Source: an uncultured Bacilli bacterium (GTDB lineage Bacteria; Bacillota_I; Bacilli_A; RF39; UBA660). Taken from it: 64,000 bases of DNA. The stretch covers positions 1 through 64,000 of the forward strand of contig CAKOMI010000001.1 of NCBI GenBank assembly GCA_934096605.1. Reading direction: 5' to 3'. The translations under genes were made by a program, and so were the position numbers. This document shows, piece by piece, positions 36,702 to 45,685 of the stretch. The notes below the pieces were generated by a model. It searched no databases, was not told where the DNA came from, and worked only from the letters and a program-made list of their open reading frames with translations. Within the stretch, counting starts at the first letter, position 1; the number at the start of each line of letters is the position of its first letter.

Positions 36702-36995
36702 ATGAAAAAAAGAAATAAAAGAGTAAAAATATTAAAAGGTGAAAAGATGATCTATACATTAATATTACTTGCTGTTATATCTTTTCCAATGGCAACAGTT
36801 TTTACGAAAGCTAAGTTATCAGAAACTAATATTGCTCTAGAACAAATTAAAAGTAAAGTAAGTACCCAAGAAGGTATTAATGAATCATTAAGTATGCAAG
36901 TAGATGAACTTGCTAGTCTTGATAAAATTGAATCAGTTGCAACAGAGAAAGGATTGTCTTATAATAATAACAATATTAAAAATATAAACGAATAA
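36702..36995 (+). CDS. ftsL: FtsL-like divisome protein
   Basis: The 97-residue protein has a basic N-terminus, one membrane helix (about 16-36, MIYTLILLAVISFPMATVF) and a periplasm-facing coiled coil, the FtsL topology. Sequence identity is always low in this family, so the call depends on topology and its position between rsmH and the division PBP. Confidence 0.8.
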   Translation: MKKRNKRVKILKGEKMIYTLILLAVISFPMATVFTKAKLSETNIALEQIKSKVSTQEGINESLSMQVDELASLDKIESVATEKGLSYNNNNIKNINE

Positions 36996-37008
36996 TTTAG
37001 GAGAGAGT

Positions 37009-39150
37009 ATGAAAAAAATGAACCCAAAAAACAGGAAAATTAAACTTAATGTAAAACTTACAATGCTTGTTGTTGGGTTCTTTTTCTGTCTAATAATAAT
37101 TAAACTATGTTATGTTGTGCTATCACCAAGTGTGGATGGTATTGATTTAACAAGTTTTGCAAATAATAGGAATACGACACATGAAACGCTTTATGCTTCA
37201 AGAGGTATTATCTATGATAAAGATGGAAAACCACTGGCTAAGAATGCTAATTCATATAAAGTGGTGGCTATTTTATCACCTTCTAGGACAACGGATATGG
37301 CAAATCCCCAGCATGTCGTTGATAAGGATAAAACAGCAACTAGCTTATGTGGAGTCCTTGCAAGTGATGAGAATAAAGCAAAATGTATAGAAGATATAAC
37401 TAAATATTTAAATCAGAATTTATATCAAGTTGAACTTGGTAATTGGGGTAAGATAAGTGAAGATGAAAGACAAGCGATTTTGGCGTTAGATTTGCCGGGA
37501 ATTATATTTGAAACGTTAGCTAAGAAAAGACAATATATTAATTCTTCTTGGGCGTCATATATTTTGGGTTATGCAAGAGTAAATGATGAAGACGAAATAA
37601 AAGGGGAGATGGGAATCGAATCTTATTTTGATGAACAACTTTCTGGTAGTAATGGTTATGTAGAGTATCAAAAAGATGCATATGGCTATAAAATGGCTAC
37701 TTCTAGTGAAATTAGGGAAGATGCGGTAAGCGGTAGTGACATTTATTTATCTATTAATAGTGATGTACAAAACATTTTAGAAAATGCCGTGACTAATTTT
37801 ACAAAGGATGAGAGTCAAGCTTGGACTATTTTTACAGTAATGGATGCGAAAACTGGGGCCATAGTGGGGAGCGCTACAAACCCTAATTTTAATCCAAATA
37901 CATTAGATAATTTAACAAGTTATTTAAATCCACTAGTAGCTTATCAATATGAACCTGGTAGTACAATGAAGATATTCTCTTGGCTAGCAGCGATGGAAAA
38001 TGGTGTTTATAATGGCAAAGAAGATTATTTATCTGGTACTATAACGCTTCAAGATGGACAAACCAAAATAAAAGACTTCAACAATGTTGGATGGGGTAAC
38101 ATTTCTTATGATACTGGTTTTGCATATTCATCTAATGTCGCGGCTACTAATTTGGCTTTAAAACTTGGATCGGCAAAACTAAGCGATTTTTATGATTTAT
38201 GTGGCTTTGGTAAGAAAACAGGTATAACTTTACCAGGTGAAGCAAGTGGTAGTATTGATTTTACTTATGAATCAGAACTTGCTAATGCTTCTTTTGGACA
38301 AGGTATAAGTGTTACACCAATTCAACTTTTACAAGCAATGAGTGCTTTTGCTAATGATGGGGTGATGGTAAAACCTTATATAGTTTCTAAAATGGTTGAT
38401 GCTAGTGGTAAAGTAGTGATGGAAGGCAAAAGAACTGAGGTAGGAACAATTGGCTCGAAAGAAAATATTGAAGCAATGAAAAGTCTTATGTATAACGTAG
38501 TATATAATAGTTTTCTTTATAACAAAAATTATGCTCCTAGTAATGTTACTATTGCTGGAAAAACTGGAACAGCCCAAATAGCAAGTCCTAGTGGTGGTTA
38601 TTTAACTGGGTCTACTGATTATATTAAATCTTTTTTAGGTTTATTTCCTTATGAAAATCCTCAATATGTATTTTATTTTGCTACTAAACAATTTAAAGGT
38701 AATTCTAATAAAATATATAGTGTAGTAAGTAACACGATTAAGGACGTGGCTAATATAGTCGAGGTTACTAATGAAGAGAGTTCAGTTGATAAAACAATGA
38801 TTATTGATTTAGCACAGTATATTTCTAAAGAAACAACTGTGACGGTAGAAGAACTAAAAAAAATAGGTTTAACACCAATAGTAATAGGAAATGGTAAATA
38901 TGTTACAAATCAATATCCTTTAAATAAGGCTAGGGTAATAAAGGGTTCAAAAGTATTTATTAAGACAAATGATGACGTGGTAACAATGCCTAATATGACT
39001 GGTTGGAGTGAAAATGAAGTTATAAGATATTGTAATTTTGTAGGTCTTAGTTATAAATTAGAAGGCTATGGCAAAGTAGTGAGTCAAAGTATAAAAGTAA
39101 ATACAATAGTAGATAAAAGCATGACTTTAGAAATTAATTTGACTGTTTAA
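37009..39150 (+). CDS. Division-type penicillin-binding protein (class B) with PASTA domains
   Basis: The 713-residue protein has a short cytoplasmic start, one membrane helix (about 17-38), a dimerisation domain with the RGIIYDKDGKPLA motif (about 65), and a transpeptidase domain with SxxK (GSTMK, about residue 322), SxN (SSN, about 371) and KTG (AGKTGTAQ, about 516). Two PASTA-like domains end it (about 600-713). It cross-links septal peptidoglycan, like Pbp2B/Pbp2x. AGGAGAG precedes ATG 37009. It is the last gene of the mraZ cluster before a strong terminator; mraY and ftsW do not follow, as they do in many Bacilli. Confidence 0.92.
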   Translation: MKKMNPKNRKIKLNVKLTMLVVGFFFCLIIIKLCYVVLSPSVDGIDLTSFANNRNTTHETLYASRGIIYDKDGKPLAKNANSYKVVAILSPSRTTDMANPQHVVDKDKTATSLCGVLASDENKAKCIEDITKYLNQNLYQVELGNWGKISEDERQAILALDLPGIIFETLAKKRQYINSSWASYILGYARVNDEDEIKGEMGIESYFDEQLSGSNGYVEYQKDAYGYKMATSSEIREDAVSGSDIYLSINSDVQNILENAVTNFTKDESQAWTIFTVMDAKTGAIVGSATNPNFNPNTLDNLTSYLNPLVAYQYEPGSTMKIFSWLAAMENGVYNGKEDYLSGTITLQDGQTKIKDFNNVGWGNISYDTGFAYSSNVAATNLALKLGSAKLSDFYDLCGFGKKTGITLPGEASGSIDFTYESELANASFGQGISVTPIQLLQAMSAFANDGVMVKPYIVSKMVDASGKVVMEGKRTEVGTIGSKENIEAMKSLMYNVVYNSFLYNKNYAPSNVTIAGKTGTAQIASPSGGYLTGSTDYIKSFLGLFPYENPQYVFYFATKQFKGNSNKIYSVVSNTIKDVANIVEVTNEESSVDKTMIIDLAQYISKETTVTVEELKKIGLTPIVIGNGKYVTNQYPLNKARVIKGSKVFIKTNDDVVTMPNMTGWSENEVIRYCNFVGLSYKLEGYGKVVSQSIKVNTIVDKSMTLEINLTV

Positions 39151-39152
39151 AA

Positions 39153-39187
39153 AACAAACATTTTAGATATAGTATGTTTGTTTTTTT
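39153..39187 (+). terminator. Terminator of the mraZ-pbp operon
   Basis: AACAAACAT and ATGTTTGTT form a nine-pair stem with a 12-base loop, followed by Ts to 39187. Confidence 0.8.
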
Positions 39188-39191
39188 CTTA

Positions 39192-39506
39192 TTATACTAA
39201 ATTAAAATAGTAAACGTCCTGGATATTGTCATTTTCTTTATTACAAGTAGTAAGGATTAATCTTTTTTCATTACGACTTATGATACTTAAATTTCCATTT
39301 TTAGTTATATGATCTATTTTTATTAACTTATAATTATAGATATTTTTATTATAGTAAATAGTAGCTTTATCTTTTAAATATAGCTTATCTAAATTTTTAA
39401 AAAAGAAAACATTACTAGTACCAGAATGACTGGCTAAGATAAAGCCATAGTTATTATTTGGAGTACATTCTTTAGAAATAACGGTGACTAGGCGATTTTC
39501 TTTTTT
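39192..39506 (-). pseudogene. Truncated sortase (C-terminal half only)
   Basis: The minus strand is open for about 105 codons and reads GFILASHSGTSNVFFFKNLD, then a beta-rich stretch, and LILTTCNKENDNIQDVYYFNLV. ASHSG and LTTC are the catalytic His and Cys blocks of sortases. The Arg that normally follows the Cys strand is replaced by Gln (NIQDVYY), and no start codon or N-terminal half exists: a TAA in frame lies at 39507-39509, beside a run of eight Ts. It is a decayed sortase gene lying directly upstream of two phase-variable surface genes. Confidence 0.6.
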
Positions 39507-39633
39507 TTAAGATAAATTTTTTAAAAAAATGTATATAGTAAGTATTTTATTTGTTTTTTGTTTATGCTAAAATTAAAGTATATTAAAGTAGAAAAGGAGG
39601 ATGGTTAGCACAAGAATGTGTTAATTAAAGATT
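39507..39633 (+). promoter_or_regulatory. Promoter and leader of paralog 3
   Basis: TGCTAAAAT at 39565-39573 is an extended -10. AGGAGG follows at 39595-39600. No start codon of the main gene lies at the usual distance from it. Instead GTG 39618 opens a nine-codon leader frame (VLIKDYEIN, ending 39647) that overlaps the ATG at 39634 of the surface gene. The same arrangement is repeated before paralog 4. Confidence 0.5.
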
Positions 39634-41062
39634 ATGAGATTAATTAAAAATAGGTTGGGGGGGGGGTTCTAGTAATAAGGATAAGATAGAACTTCAGGTA
39701 TTTAGAGAACCTAATAAAAAAAGAAAAATTATATTAATAACTGTGTTATTTAGTATGTTAGCATTATCTTGTATGTACTTATATAAAACATATGCGGTGT
39801 TTACAGAAGAGAAACACTTTAATGTAATCAATGGAACTGTTCAAGATCCAGGAGATATTTATTTTGCATATTATGTAGATAATACAATAACAAGGGAAAT
39901 GCCTAAGAAAGGAACAGGCTATACATTAGATATCGAAAAAAGCAATTGTACAAATGGAGTAACAGTAGGTTGGAATCAAGATAAGTGGACAGCTCTAGTT
40001 AACTATGAAAACTATAATGCCACTGATTATACAAGAACAAAATGTAATTTGTATTTTAAACAAGTAACATATTGCGATTTGCATTCCGAGACAATGGCTT
40101 GTCAAATAACAAAGTTGGCAACAACAGAAACTACAAGCTTAGCCATAGATGACTATGGCAATACAAGATATATAGGAGCAGATCCAAACAACTATGTAAG
40201 CGTAGATGGTGATATATGGCGTATCATCGGTGTTATGAAGGACATAGATGATGGTACAGGTAATAAAAGTGACAGGGTAAAATTAATAAGAGCTGATTCA
40301 ATAGGTGATTATTCATGGGACACAAGTGAAAGTTCTGTAAACGAAGGATATGGAGTAAACGAATGGAGCCAAGCAGATTTAATGAAATTATTAAATCCTG
40401 GCTATGAAAGCGTGACAGTAGGTGGCTCATTATACTGGAATAATGGAACAGGCACATGCTATAATAACAGAGCTAATGTAGCTGCTAGTTGTAATTTCAC
40501 AAGTATGGGTATCAGAGAAAAATTAAAAACACTAATAAGTGATGTCGTATGGAACACAGGCAGTCAAGGAACAAATAATTATCAAAGCACTGGTGGAGGA
40601 TTAGTAAAACATTTCTATACCTATGAAAGAGGTAATAATACTGGCAAAATTTGTTCAAGCGGCAACTATTGCAATGACTTTGTGACAAGAACAACGACAT
40701 GGACAGGAAAAGTTGGCTTAATGTATCCAAGCGACTATGGCTATGCCACAAGTGGAGAAAGTATAACAAACCGAGCAACATGTCTGAATACATATTTAAA
40801 TAACTGGGGTAGCAGTAGTGTAAGTGACTGCAAAAATGGTGATTGGCTATTTAATAGTAGCAGTTCCCAATGGACATTATCGTCAGGTGCTTACTCTTCT
40901 GTTGCTGACTTTGTGTTCTTTGTGCATAGTAGTGGAATTATCAATTTTGATTATGCATATGACACTAATGCAGTTCGTCCTGTTGTTTACCTTTTGTCAT
41001 CAGTAAAAATAGTATCGGGTGATGGTTCTTCTTCAAATCCATATGTCTTATCTGGCAGCTAG
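39634..41062 (+). CDS. Phase-variable surface protein, OFF by frameshift in this sequence (paralog 3)
   Basis: ATG 39634 reads MRLIKNRLGGGF and then meets TAG at 39670 because the tract 39657-39666 has ten Gs. Nine or twelve Gs would join it to the long frame, giving MRLIKNRLGGGSSNKDKIEL and a protein of about 475 residues. The uninterrupted frame opens after the tract, with a GTG at 39743 lacking a ribosome site. The protein has a transmembrane anchor (SMLALSCMYLYKTYAVF), a domain with PGDIYFAYY and GYTLD motifs, and the family C-terminal domain ending AVRPVVYL. Its codon use and composition match the genome. It is probably switched by slippage during replication. Confidence 0.8.
39657..39666 (+). 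repeat. Ten-G tract inside the coding start of paralog 3
   Basis: Ten consecutive Gs lie after codon TTG of the N-terminus. In a genome of about 30% GC such a tract is very unlikely by chance. It shifts the reading frame by one. Confidence 0.9.
40880..40992 (+). other. VR-like scaffold segment in paralog 3
   Basis: The 34 codons before VVYL keep Gly3, Ala4, Ser6, Ala9, Val12, Val15, Gly19, Ala26, Val32, Arg33 and Pro34 as in paralog 1. All nineteen other aligned variable codons end in C or T (tac, tct, gac, ttt, ttc, ttt, cat, agt and others), as expected of AAY template codons diversified at A. Confidence 0.45.
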
Positions 41063-41101
41063 TTAAAAAAATAAATACATATTTTATTGTTTTAAAAGTT
41101 A

Positions 41102-41186
41102 TGTTAAAATACGAAATATAAATAAAGTAGAAAAGGAGGATAGTTAGCACGTGAATGTGTTAATTAAAGATTATGAGATTAATTAA
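41102..41186 (+). promoter_or_regulatory. Promoter and leader of paralog 4
   Basis: TGTTAAAAT (41102-41110) is an extended -10, and AGGAGG lies at 41134-41139. GTG 41151, eleven bases later, opens a leader frame (MNVLIKDYEIN, stop at 41184-41186) that overlaps ATG 41173 of the surface gene. The bases from the AGGAGG to the G tract are nearly identical to those before paralog 3. Confidence 0.5.
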
Positions 41187-42580
41187 AAATAGGTTGGGGG
41201 GGGGGTTCTAATAATAGAGGCGAGATAGAACTTCAGGCTTTTAGAGAACCTAATAAAAAAAGAAAAATTATATTAGCAACTATGTTGTTTAGTATGTTAG
41301 TATTATCTTGTATGTACTTATATAAAACATATGCCGTGTTTACAGAAGAAAAACACTTTAATGTGATAAATGGTGAGGTGCAAGATCCAGGAGATATCTA
41401 TTTTGCTTATTATGCAGATAATACAATAACAAGGAGTATGCCTAAGAAAGGAACAGGCTATACTTTAGATACCGAAAAAAGTAATTGTACTAATGGAGTC
41501 ATACCAAAATGGGATAATGGCGGTTGGCAATTTATAGGTGATTATAGTGATTATAATGCAACAGATTACACCAGAACCAGATGCAATTTGTATTTTAAAA
41601 AAATAGATATAACGGCTGTTGATTATATTAAAGAGTTGGCTAAATACGATACAGAAACACTTGCTACAGATGAAGCTGGAGGTAATGTTAGGTATATAGG
41701 AAAATCTCCTGATAATTATGTAAATATTGATGGCGATATATGGCGTATCATTGGCGTTATGAAAGATATAGATGATGGTACAGGAAAAAAGAGTGACAGA
41801 GTAAAATTAATAAGATCTTCTTCAATAGGAAAATATTCATGGGATAGTAGTGATTCAAAAGTTAATTATGGCAAGGGTGTTAATGAATGGAGTCAGGCCG
41901 ATTTAATGAAACTTTTAAATCCTGGGTATGAAAGTGAGTCAGTAGGAGGCTCATTATATTGGAATGGCAAGTCGGGTACATGTTATAGTGATCAAAAAAA
42001 TATTACAACAAGTTGTGATTTTACAAGTACAGGCATAAAAGATAAGTTGAAAAGATTAATAGGTAATGTTAATTGGGGGCTTGGGTCTGTTGATGGAGTA
42101 ACTTATACATTTGCTAATATTTCTACCATTAAGTCATATGAATTTGAACAAAGTACTAATACGGGTAAAATTTGCGATGGGACGTATCAAGGAGGTATAT
42201 ACTGTACAGACACAGTAATAAGAACAACAACCTGGACCGGAAAAGTAGGCTTAATGTATCCTTCTGATTATGGTTATGCGACAAGTGGTGGTAGTACAAT
42301 TGATAGAGCAAAATGTTTAAAAGCTGCGATGCATTCTTGGAACAACGATTTGAATTTTTGCTATGAAAATAACTGGTTATCATGTGGCATTGATGAATTT
42401 ACTTTAACTCCATCTCCTAGACCTGAATTTGATTATGATATTTTTTCTATTCATAATAAGGTTATTGATAGTTATAGTGCGAATGCCTACATAAATGTTC
42501 GCCCTGTAGTATATTTAAAACCATCTGTATCTATTCAAAGCGGAGATGGCTCAGAAAATAGTCCTTTTATACTAGAATAA
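41173..42580 (+). CDS. Phase-variable surface protein, OFF by frameshift in this sequence (paralog 4)
   Basis: ATG 41173 reads MRLIKNRLGGGF and then TAA, because the tract 41196-41205 has ten Gs; nine or twelve would give MRLIKNRLGGGSNNRGEIEL and about 468 residues. The frame is open after the tract, with ATG 41282 as the first downstream ATG (no ribosome site). The anchor SMLVLSCMYLYKTYAVF and the PGDIYFAYYADNTITRSMPK domain are almost the same as in paralog 3, so the pair arose by tandem duplication. The C-terminal domains differ more, and the segment before VRPVVYL is one residue shorter and highly diverged. Confidence 0.8.
41196..41205 (+). repeat. Ten-G tract inside the coding start of paralog 4
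   Basis: Ten Gs at the same codon position as in paralog 3; the frame stops at a TAA directly behind it. Confidence 0.9.
42408..42513 (+). other. VR-like segment in paralog 4 (diverged)
   Basis: The segment between TLT and VRPVVYL is 33 codons and mostly NNY, but the Gly-Ala-Ser scaffold is lost (TPSPRPEFDYD). It may be an unrelated or older version of the variable segment. Confidence 0.3.
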
Positions 42581-42620
42581 TTCTTTTGAAAAGAAAATAA
42601 TACTTATTTCTTTTTCTAGT

Positions 42621-42658
42621 AAAGCCTAATAAATACTGCAGCTTATTAGGCTTTATTA
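42621..42658 (+). terminator. Terminator after paralog 4
   Basis: AAAGCCTAATAA and TTATTAGGCTTT form a perfect twelve-pair stem; the T-run is short. Confidence 0.7.
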
Positions 42659-42681
42659 AAAATATAGAAAGGTTTTTGTAT

Positions 42682-43230
42682 ATGAATAAAAAAGGTTTTG
42701 TGTTTATTGAAACTATAATAGTTATATCAATACTTTTAGCATCTTTGATGATTGTGTATTCTTTATATGTTTCATCTATTAATAAAGAAAATAAAAGATT
42801 AAGATATGATGATCCAGTTAAATTATATCAAACGTTTTATATGAAACAATATTTAAATAGTTTTCGTCTTAATGAATTAGAGAAAAATATTACTAATGAA
42901 AATCCATATATTAATATATATGGACAAAGTGATTTATTTGGTGGATCTTTTAGTAATGAAAAAAAGTTTTTTGAAAGAATTACAGATGAACTTAATATTG
43001 AAACAATTTTACTTACTACTTACGATGTGTCTTTATTAACTGATTGCAAAGAAAATAGAAATATGCTTTGTACTAATAATAATTTAATCGAGTACTTAAA
43101 TACTTTAGATAATGATGGAAAAAGTGGCTATAGGTTAATTATTGAGTATAAAGAACAGTTGAATGGTAAGAAATGTGAAAATAAAAAAGATTGTTATTCT
43201 TTCTATTCAAATGTATGGGTAGGTGATTAA
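42682..43230 (+). CDS. Prepilin-like protein (first of a pair)
   Basis: The 182-residue protein begins MNKKGFVFIETIIVISILLA. Gly before Phe and Glu at mature position 5 form a type IV prepilin or pseudopilin cleavage site, followed by one hydrophobic helix. Four cysteines in the C-terminal part suggest disulfides. ATG 42682 follows GAAAGG; the earlier TTG was rejected. It overlaps the next gene by one base. No pilus ATPase or prepilin peptidase is in the window. Confidence 0.75.
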   Translation: MNKKGFVFIETIIVISILLASLMIVYSLYVSSINKENKRLRYDDPVKLYQTFYMKQYLNSFRLNELEKNITNENPYINIYGQSDLFGGSFSNEKKFFERITDELNIETILLTTYDVSLLTDCKENRNMLCTNNNLIEYLNTLDNDGKSGYRLIIEYKEQLNGKKCENKKDCYSFYSNVWVGD

Positions 43231-43835
43231 TGATGAAAAGTAAGGGATTTACATTAGTAGAAATTATTGTAAGTGTAGCACTTATTTCTATTGTGTTACT
43301 TTTATTATTCCAATTAATGACTGATATGGAGTATGATTCTTTAACTTCTATGTTTGCTAGTGATAATCAGGTGAATAGAGCGACTATCATAAAAAGAATT
43401 GACAAGGATTTAATGGATTATGGTCTTAAAAGTATACCTAGTATTAACAATATTACTAATGGTAAACAAATTAAGCTTAGTTTTAGTAATGGTAGTAGTA
43501 AAGATATTATTGTAACTTCTAGTACACTTACATATGATGGGGAAAGTTATACAGTTTCTTCTGGTGGTTCTTATGATATTAATAATATAAAGATTGTATC
43601 TATACCTAGTAATTCAGAGAAACTTTGTTCTTATATGTTAAATATTGATACAAATAACGATGGTGTATGTGATGCGAACTGTGGAACTAATGAGAGTAAT
43701 ATGACGAAGAAAAATGATAATTATGTATATTGTCCTATTTATCAAGCTATAAAAATAGTTATACCTGTTTTGTTTAGTGAAGATGATGTGGCACTTGATG
43801 ATATAGAAATATTTTATATTGGAAAATTAAGTTAG
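43230..43835 (+). CDS. Prepilin-like protein (second of a pair)
   Basis: The 201-residue protein begins MMKSKGFTLVEIIVSVALIS, a textbook class III signal (K-G, then F at +1 and E at +5) with a hydrophobic helix. The C-terminal region has five cysteines and DTNNDGVCDANC, resembling a calcium-binding loop. Together with the upstream gene it probably supplies minor pilins or pseudopilins of a competence-type or adhesion filament. Confidence 0.78.
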   Translation: MMKSKGFTLVEIIVSVALISIVLLLLFQLMTDMEYDSLTSMFASDNQVNRATIIKRIDKDLMDYGLKSIPSINNITNGKQIKLSFSNGSSKDIIVTSSTLTYDGESYTVSSGGSYDINNIKIVSIPSNSEKLCSYMLNIDTNNDGVCDANCGTNESNMTKKNDNYVYCPIYQAIKIVIPVLFSEDDVALDDIEIFYIGKLS

Positions 43836-43854
43836 ATTATAGCTTAATTTTTTT
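43824..43854 (+). terminator. Terminator after the prepilin pair
   Basis: AAATTAAG and CTTAATTT form an eight-pair stem enclosing the stop codon, followed by Ts. Confidence 0.65.
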
Positions 43855-43903
43855 CTTTTACTTTTAAACAAATGTATGTTATTATGTTGGTGGTGATTTA
43901 AAA

Positions 43904-44458
43904 ATGTATAATTATATAGTTGGAAAAATAACAGATATAGAAGCTAGTTATATAGTACTAGAGTGTAGTGGGATAGGATATCAAATTTATGTTTCTAATC
44001 CTTATCAATTTGAAATTAATAGTGAAACTAAGGTATATGTATATACACAGATAAAGGAAGATGAACATAATTTATATGGTTTTAAAACTAAAGAAGAAAA
44101 GGAATTGTTTTTGAGACTTATTAATGTTAAAGGGGTTGGGCCAAAGCTTGTGATGCCAATGCTTGCAACTGGTAGTGTTAATGGGATTATTGACGCGATA
44201 GATAGAGAAAATATTTTATATTTAAAGAAATTTCCTAAAGTAGGAGAGAAAGTGGCAAGACAAATTATTCTTGATTTAAAAGGTAAACTTGCTAAAACAG
44301 GTGATACGCCTAGTATTGGTGGTTTTGAAGAGTTAGTAAGTGTCTTAGAAGGACTTGGGTATAAAACGGCTGATATTAAGAAAATACTACCTAATTTAAA
44401 TATAAATGATGAGATAGAGGTGCAAGTAAAAGAAGCATTAAAATTATTACTTAAATAG
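43904..44458 (+). CDS. ruvA: RuvA, Holliday junction binding subunit
   Basis: The 184-residue protein has the N-terminal OB domain (starts [20 protein letters not shown]), the helix-hairpin-helix pair ([16 protein letters not shown] and [23 protein letters not shown]) and the C-terminal RuvB-contacting domain. It binds four-way junctions as a tetramer. GGTGAT precedes the ATG, and ruvB follows eight bases later. Confidence 0.95.
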   Translation: MYNYIVGKITDIEASYIVLECSGIGYQIYVSNPYQFEINSETKVYVYTQIKEDEHNLYGFKTKEEKELFLRLINVKGVGPKLVMPMLATGSVNGIIDAIDRENILYLKKFPKVGEKVARQIILDLKGKLAKTGDTPSIGGFEELVSVLEGLGYKTADIKKILPNLNINDEIEVQVKEALKLLLK

Positions 44459-44466
44459 GAGGATAT

Positions 44467-45474
44467 ATGGAAGATGAAAAAATATTAGAAGCTGAAGAAC
44501 AAGAGATAGATAACAGCTTACAAAATATTAGACCACAAAGTTTAGATGAATATGTTGGACAAAAAGAAATTACTGATAATTTAAGAGTATTTATTCAAGC
44601 AAGTAAAATAAGAAATGAATCGCTTGATCACGTGCTTTTATATGGACCACCCGGTTTAGGTAAAACAACGCTTGCCCACATTATAGCTAATGAACTTGGC
44701 GTTGGTATTAAGACAGCATCAGGTCCTTCAATTGAAAAAAGCGGGGACTTGGCTGCGGTTTTATCAACACTTGAGCAAGGTGACGTATTGTTTATTGATG
44801 AGATTCATCGGATGCCTAAATTTATTGAAGAAATACTTTATCCTGCTATGGAAGACTTTGAAATGGATTTAGTTTTAAATAATGATGGTAAAAGTAGAAA
44901 TATAAAAATTGATTTACCACCATTTACTTTAGTTGGGGCAACTACTAGGGCTGGTGATATTTCATCACCACTAAGAGATAGATTTGGTATTATTTCTAAA
45001 TTACAATATTATACAGAGGATGAATTATTACAGATAGTTACAAGAACAAGTAAAGTACTTAATATGCCAATTGATGAAGATGCTGCGAGATTAATTGCTA
45101 AACGTTGTCGTAAAACGCCAAGAATTGCCAATCGTTTGTTTAAACGTGTACGTGATTTTGCTTTAGTAAGTGGGGCAGATAAAATAGAATATGATATGGC
45201 TAACGAATCTTTAAAACGCTTAAAAGTAGATGAATATGGTCTTGATTCCATTGATATTGAATACTTAAAAAGTTTAATTACTAAGTTTAATGGCGGCCCT
45301 GTTGGTGTTGAAACAATCGCTACTAGTATAGGTGAAGAGGTTTCAACAATAGAAGATGTTGTAGAACCATTTTTATTGCAAGAAGGCTTTATTAAAAGAA
45401 CACCAAGAGGACGTATGGCCGAAGAAAAAGCATATGATCATTTAAAGATTGATCACATGACTTCACTATTTTAA
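44467..45474 (+). CDS. ruvB: RuvB, Holliday junction branch-migration motor
   Basis: The 335-residue protein has Walker [14 protein letters not shown] (about residue 59), Walker [11 protein letters not shown], sensor [21 protein letters not shown] and the C-terminal winged helix with [17 protein letters not shown]. It drives branch migration with RuvA. AGGAGG precedes its ATG in the gap after ruvA. Confidence 0.96.
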   Translation: MEDEKILEAEEQEIDNSLQNIRPQSLDEYVGQKEITDNLRVFIQASKIRNESLDHVLLYGPPGLGKTTLAHIIANELGVGIKTASGPSIEKSGDLAAVLSTLEQGDVLFIDEIHRMPKFIEEILYPAMEDFEMDLVLNNDGKSRNIKIDLPPFTLVGATTRAGDISSPLRDRFGIISKLQYYTEDELLQIVTRTSKVLNMPIDEDAARLIAKRCRKTPRIANRLFKRVRDFALVSGADKIEYDMANESLKRLKVDEYGLDSIDIEYLKSLITKFNGGPVGVETIATSIGEEVSTIEDVVEPFLLQEGFIKRTPRGRMAEEKAYDHLKIDHMTSLF

Positions 45475-45491
45475 AAGTAATACCTATATAG

Positions 45492-45563
45492 AAAAATAAA
45501 CCAGTTATTGATGAAAGATTTTGTGGGAGTGGACGCAAATATAAAATATGTTGTGGCAAATAA
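45492..45563 (+). pseudogene. Orphan SEC-C gene tail (copy A)
   Basis: After a TAG at 45489 the frame reads KNKPVIDERFCGSGRKYKIC and CGK, then TAA. CGSGxxYxxCCGK is the C-terminal zinc-binding SEC-C motif known from SecA and other proteins. There is no body of a gene. A strong terminator follows directly. A second tail of the same design lies at 48731-48784. Confidence 0.6.
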
Positions 45564-45604
45564 GCTCACAAAGCCTTATAAATAAAAGGTTTGTGGGCTT
45601 TTTG
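45563..45604 (+). terminator. Terminator of SEC-C tail A
   Basis: AGCTCACAAA and TTTGTGGGCT form a ten-pair stem followed by Ts. Confidence 0.75.
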
Positions 45605-45685
45605 CTACTTACAATTTAGGTAATTTTACCTCAAAAAAACGTTTAGAATGGAAACAAAGAGATAAAAAATTTAAGGAGGCATATT

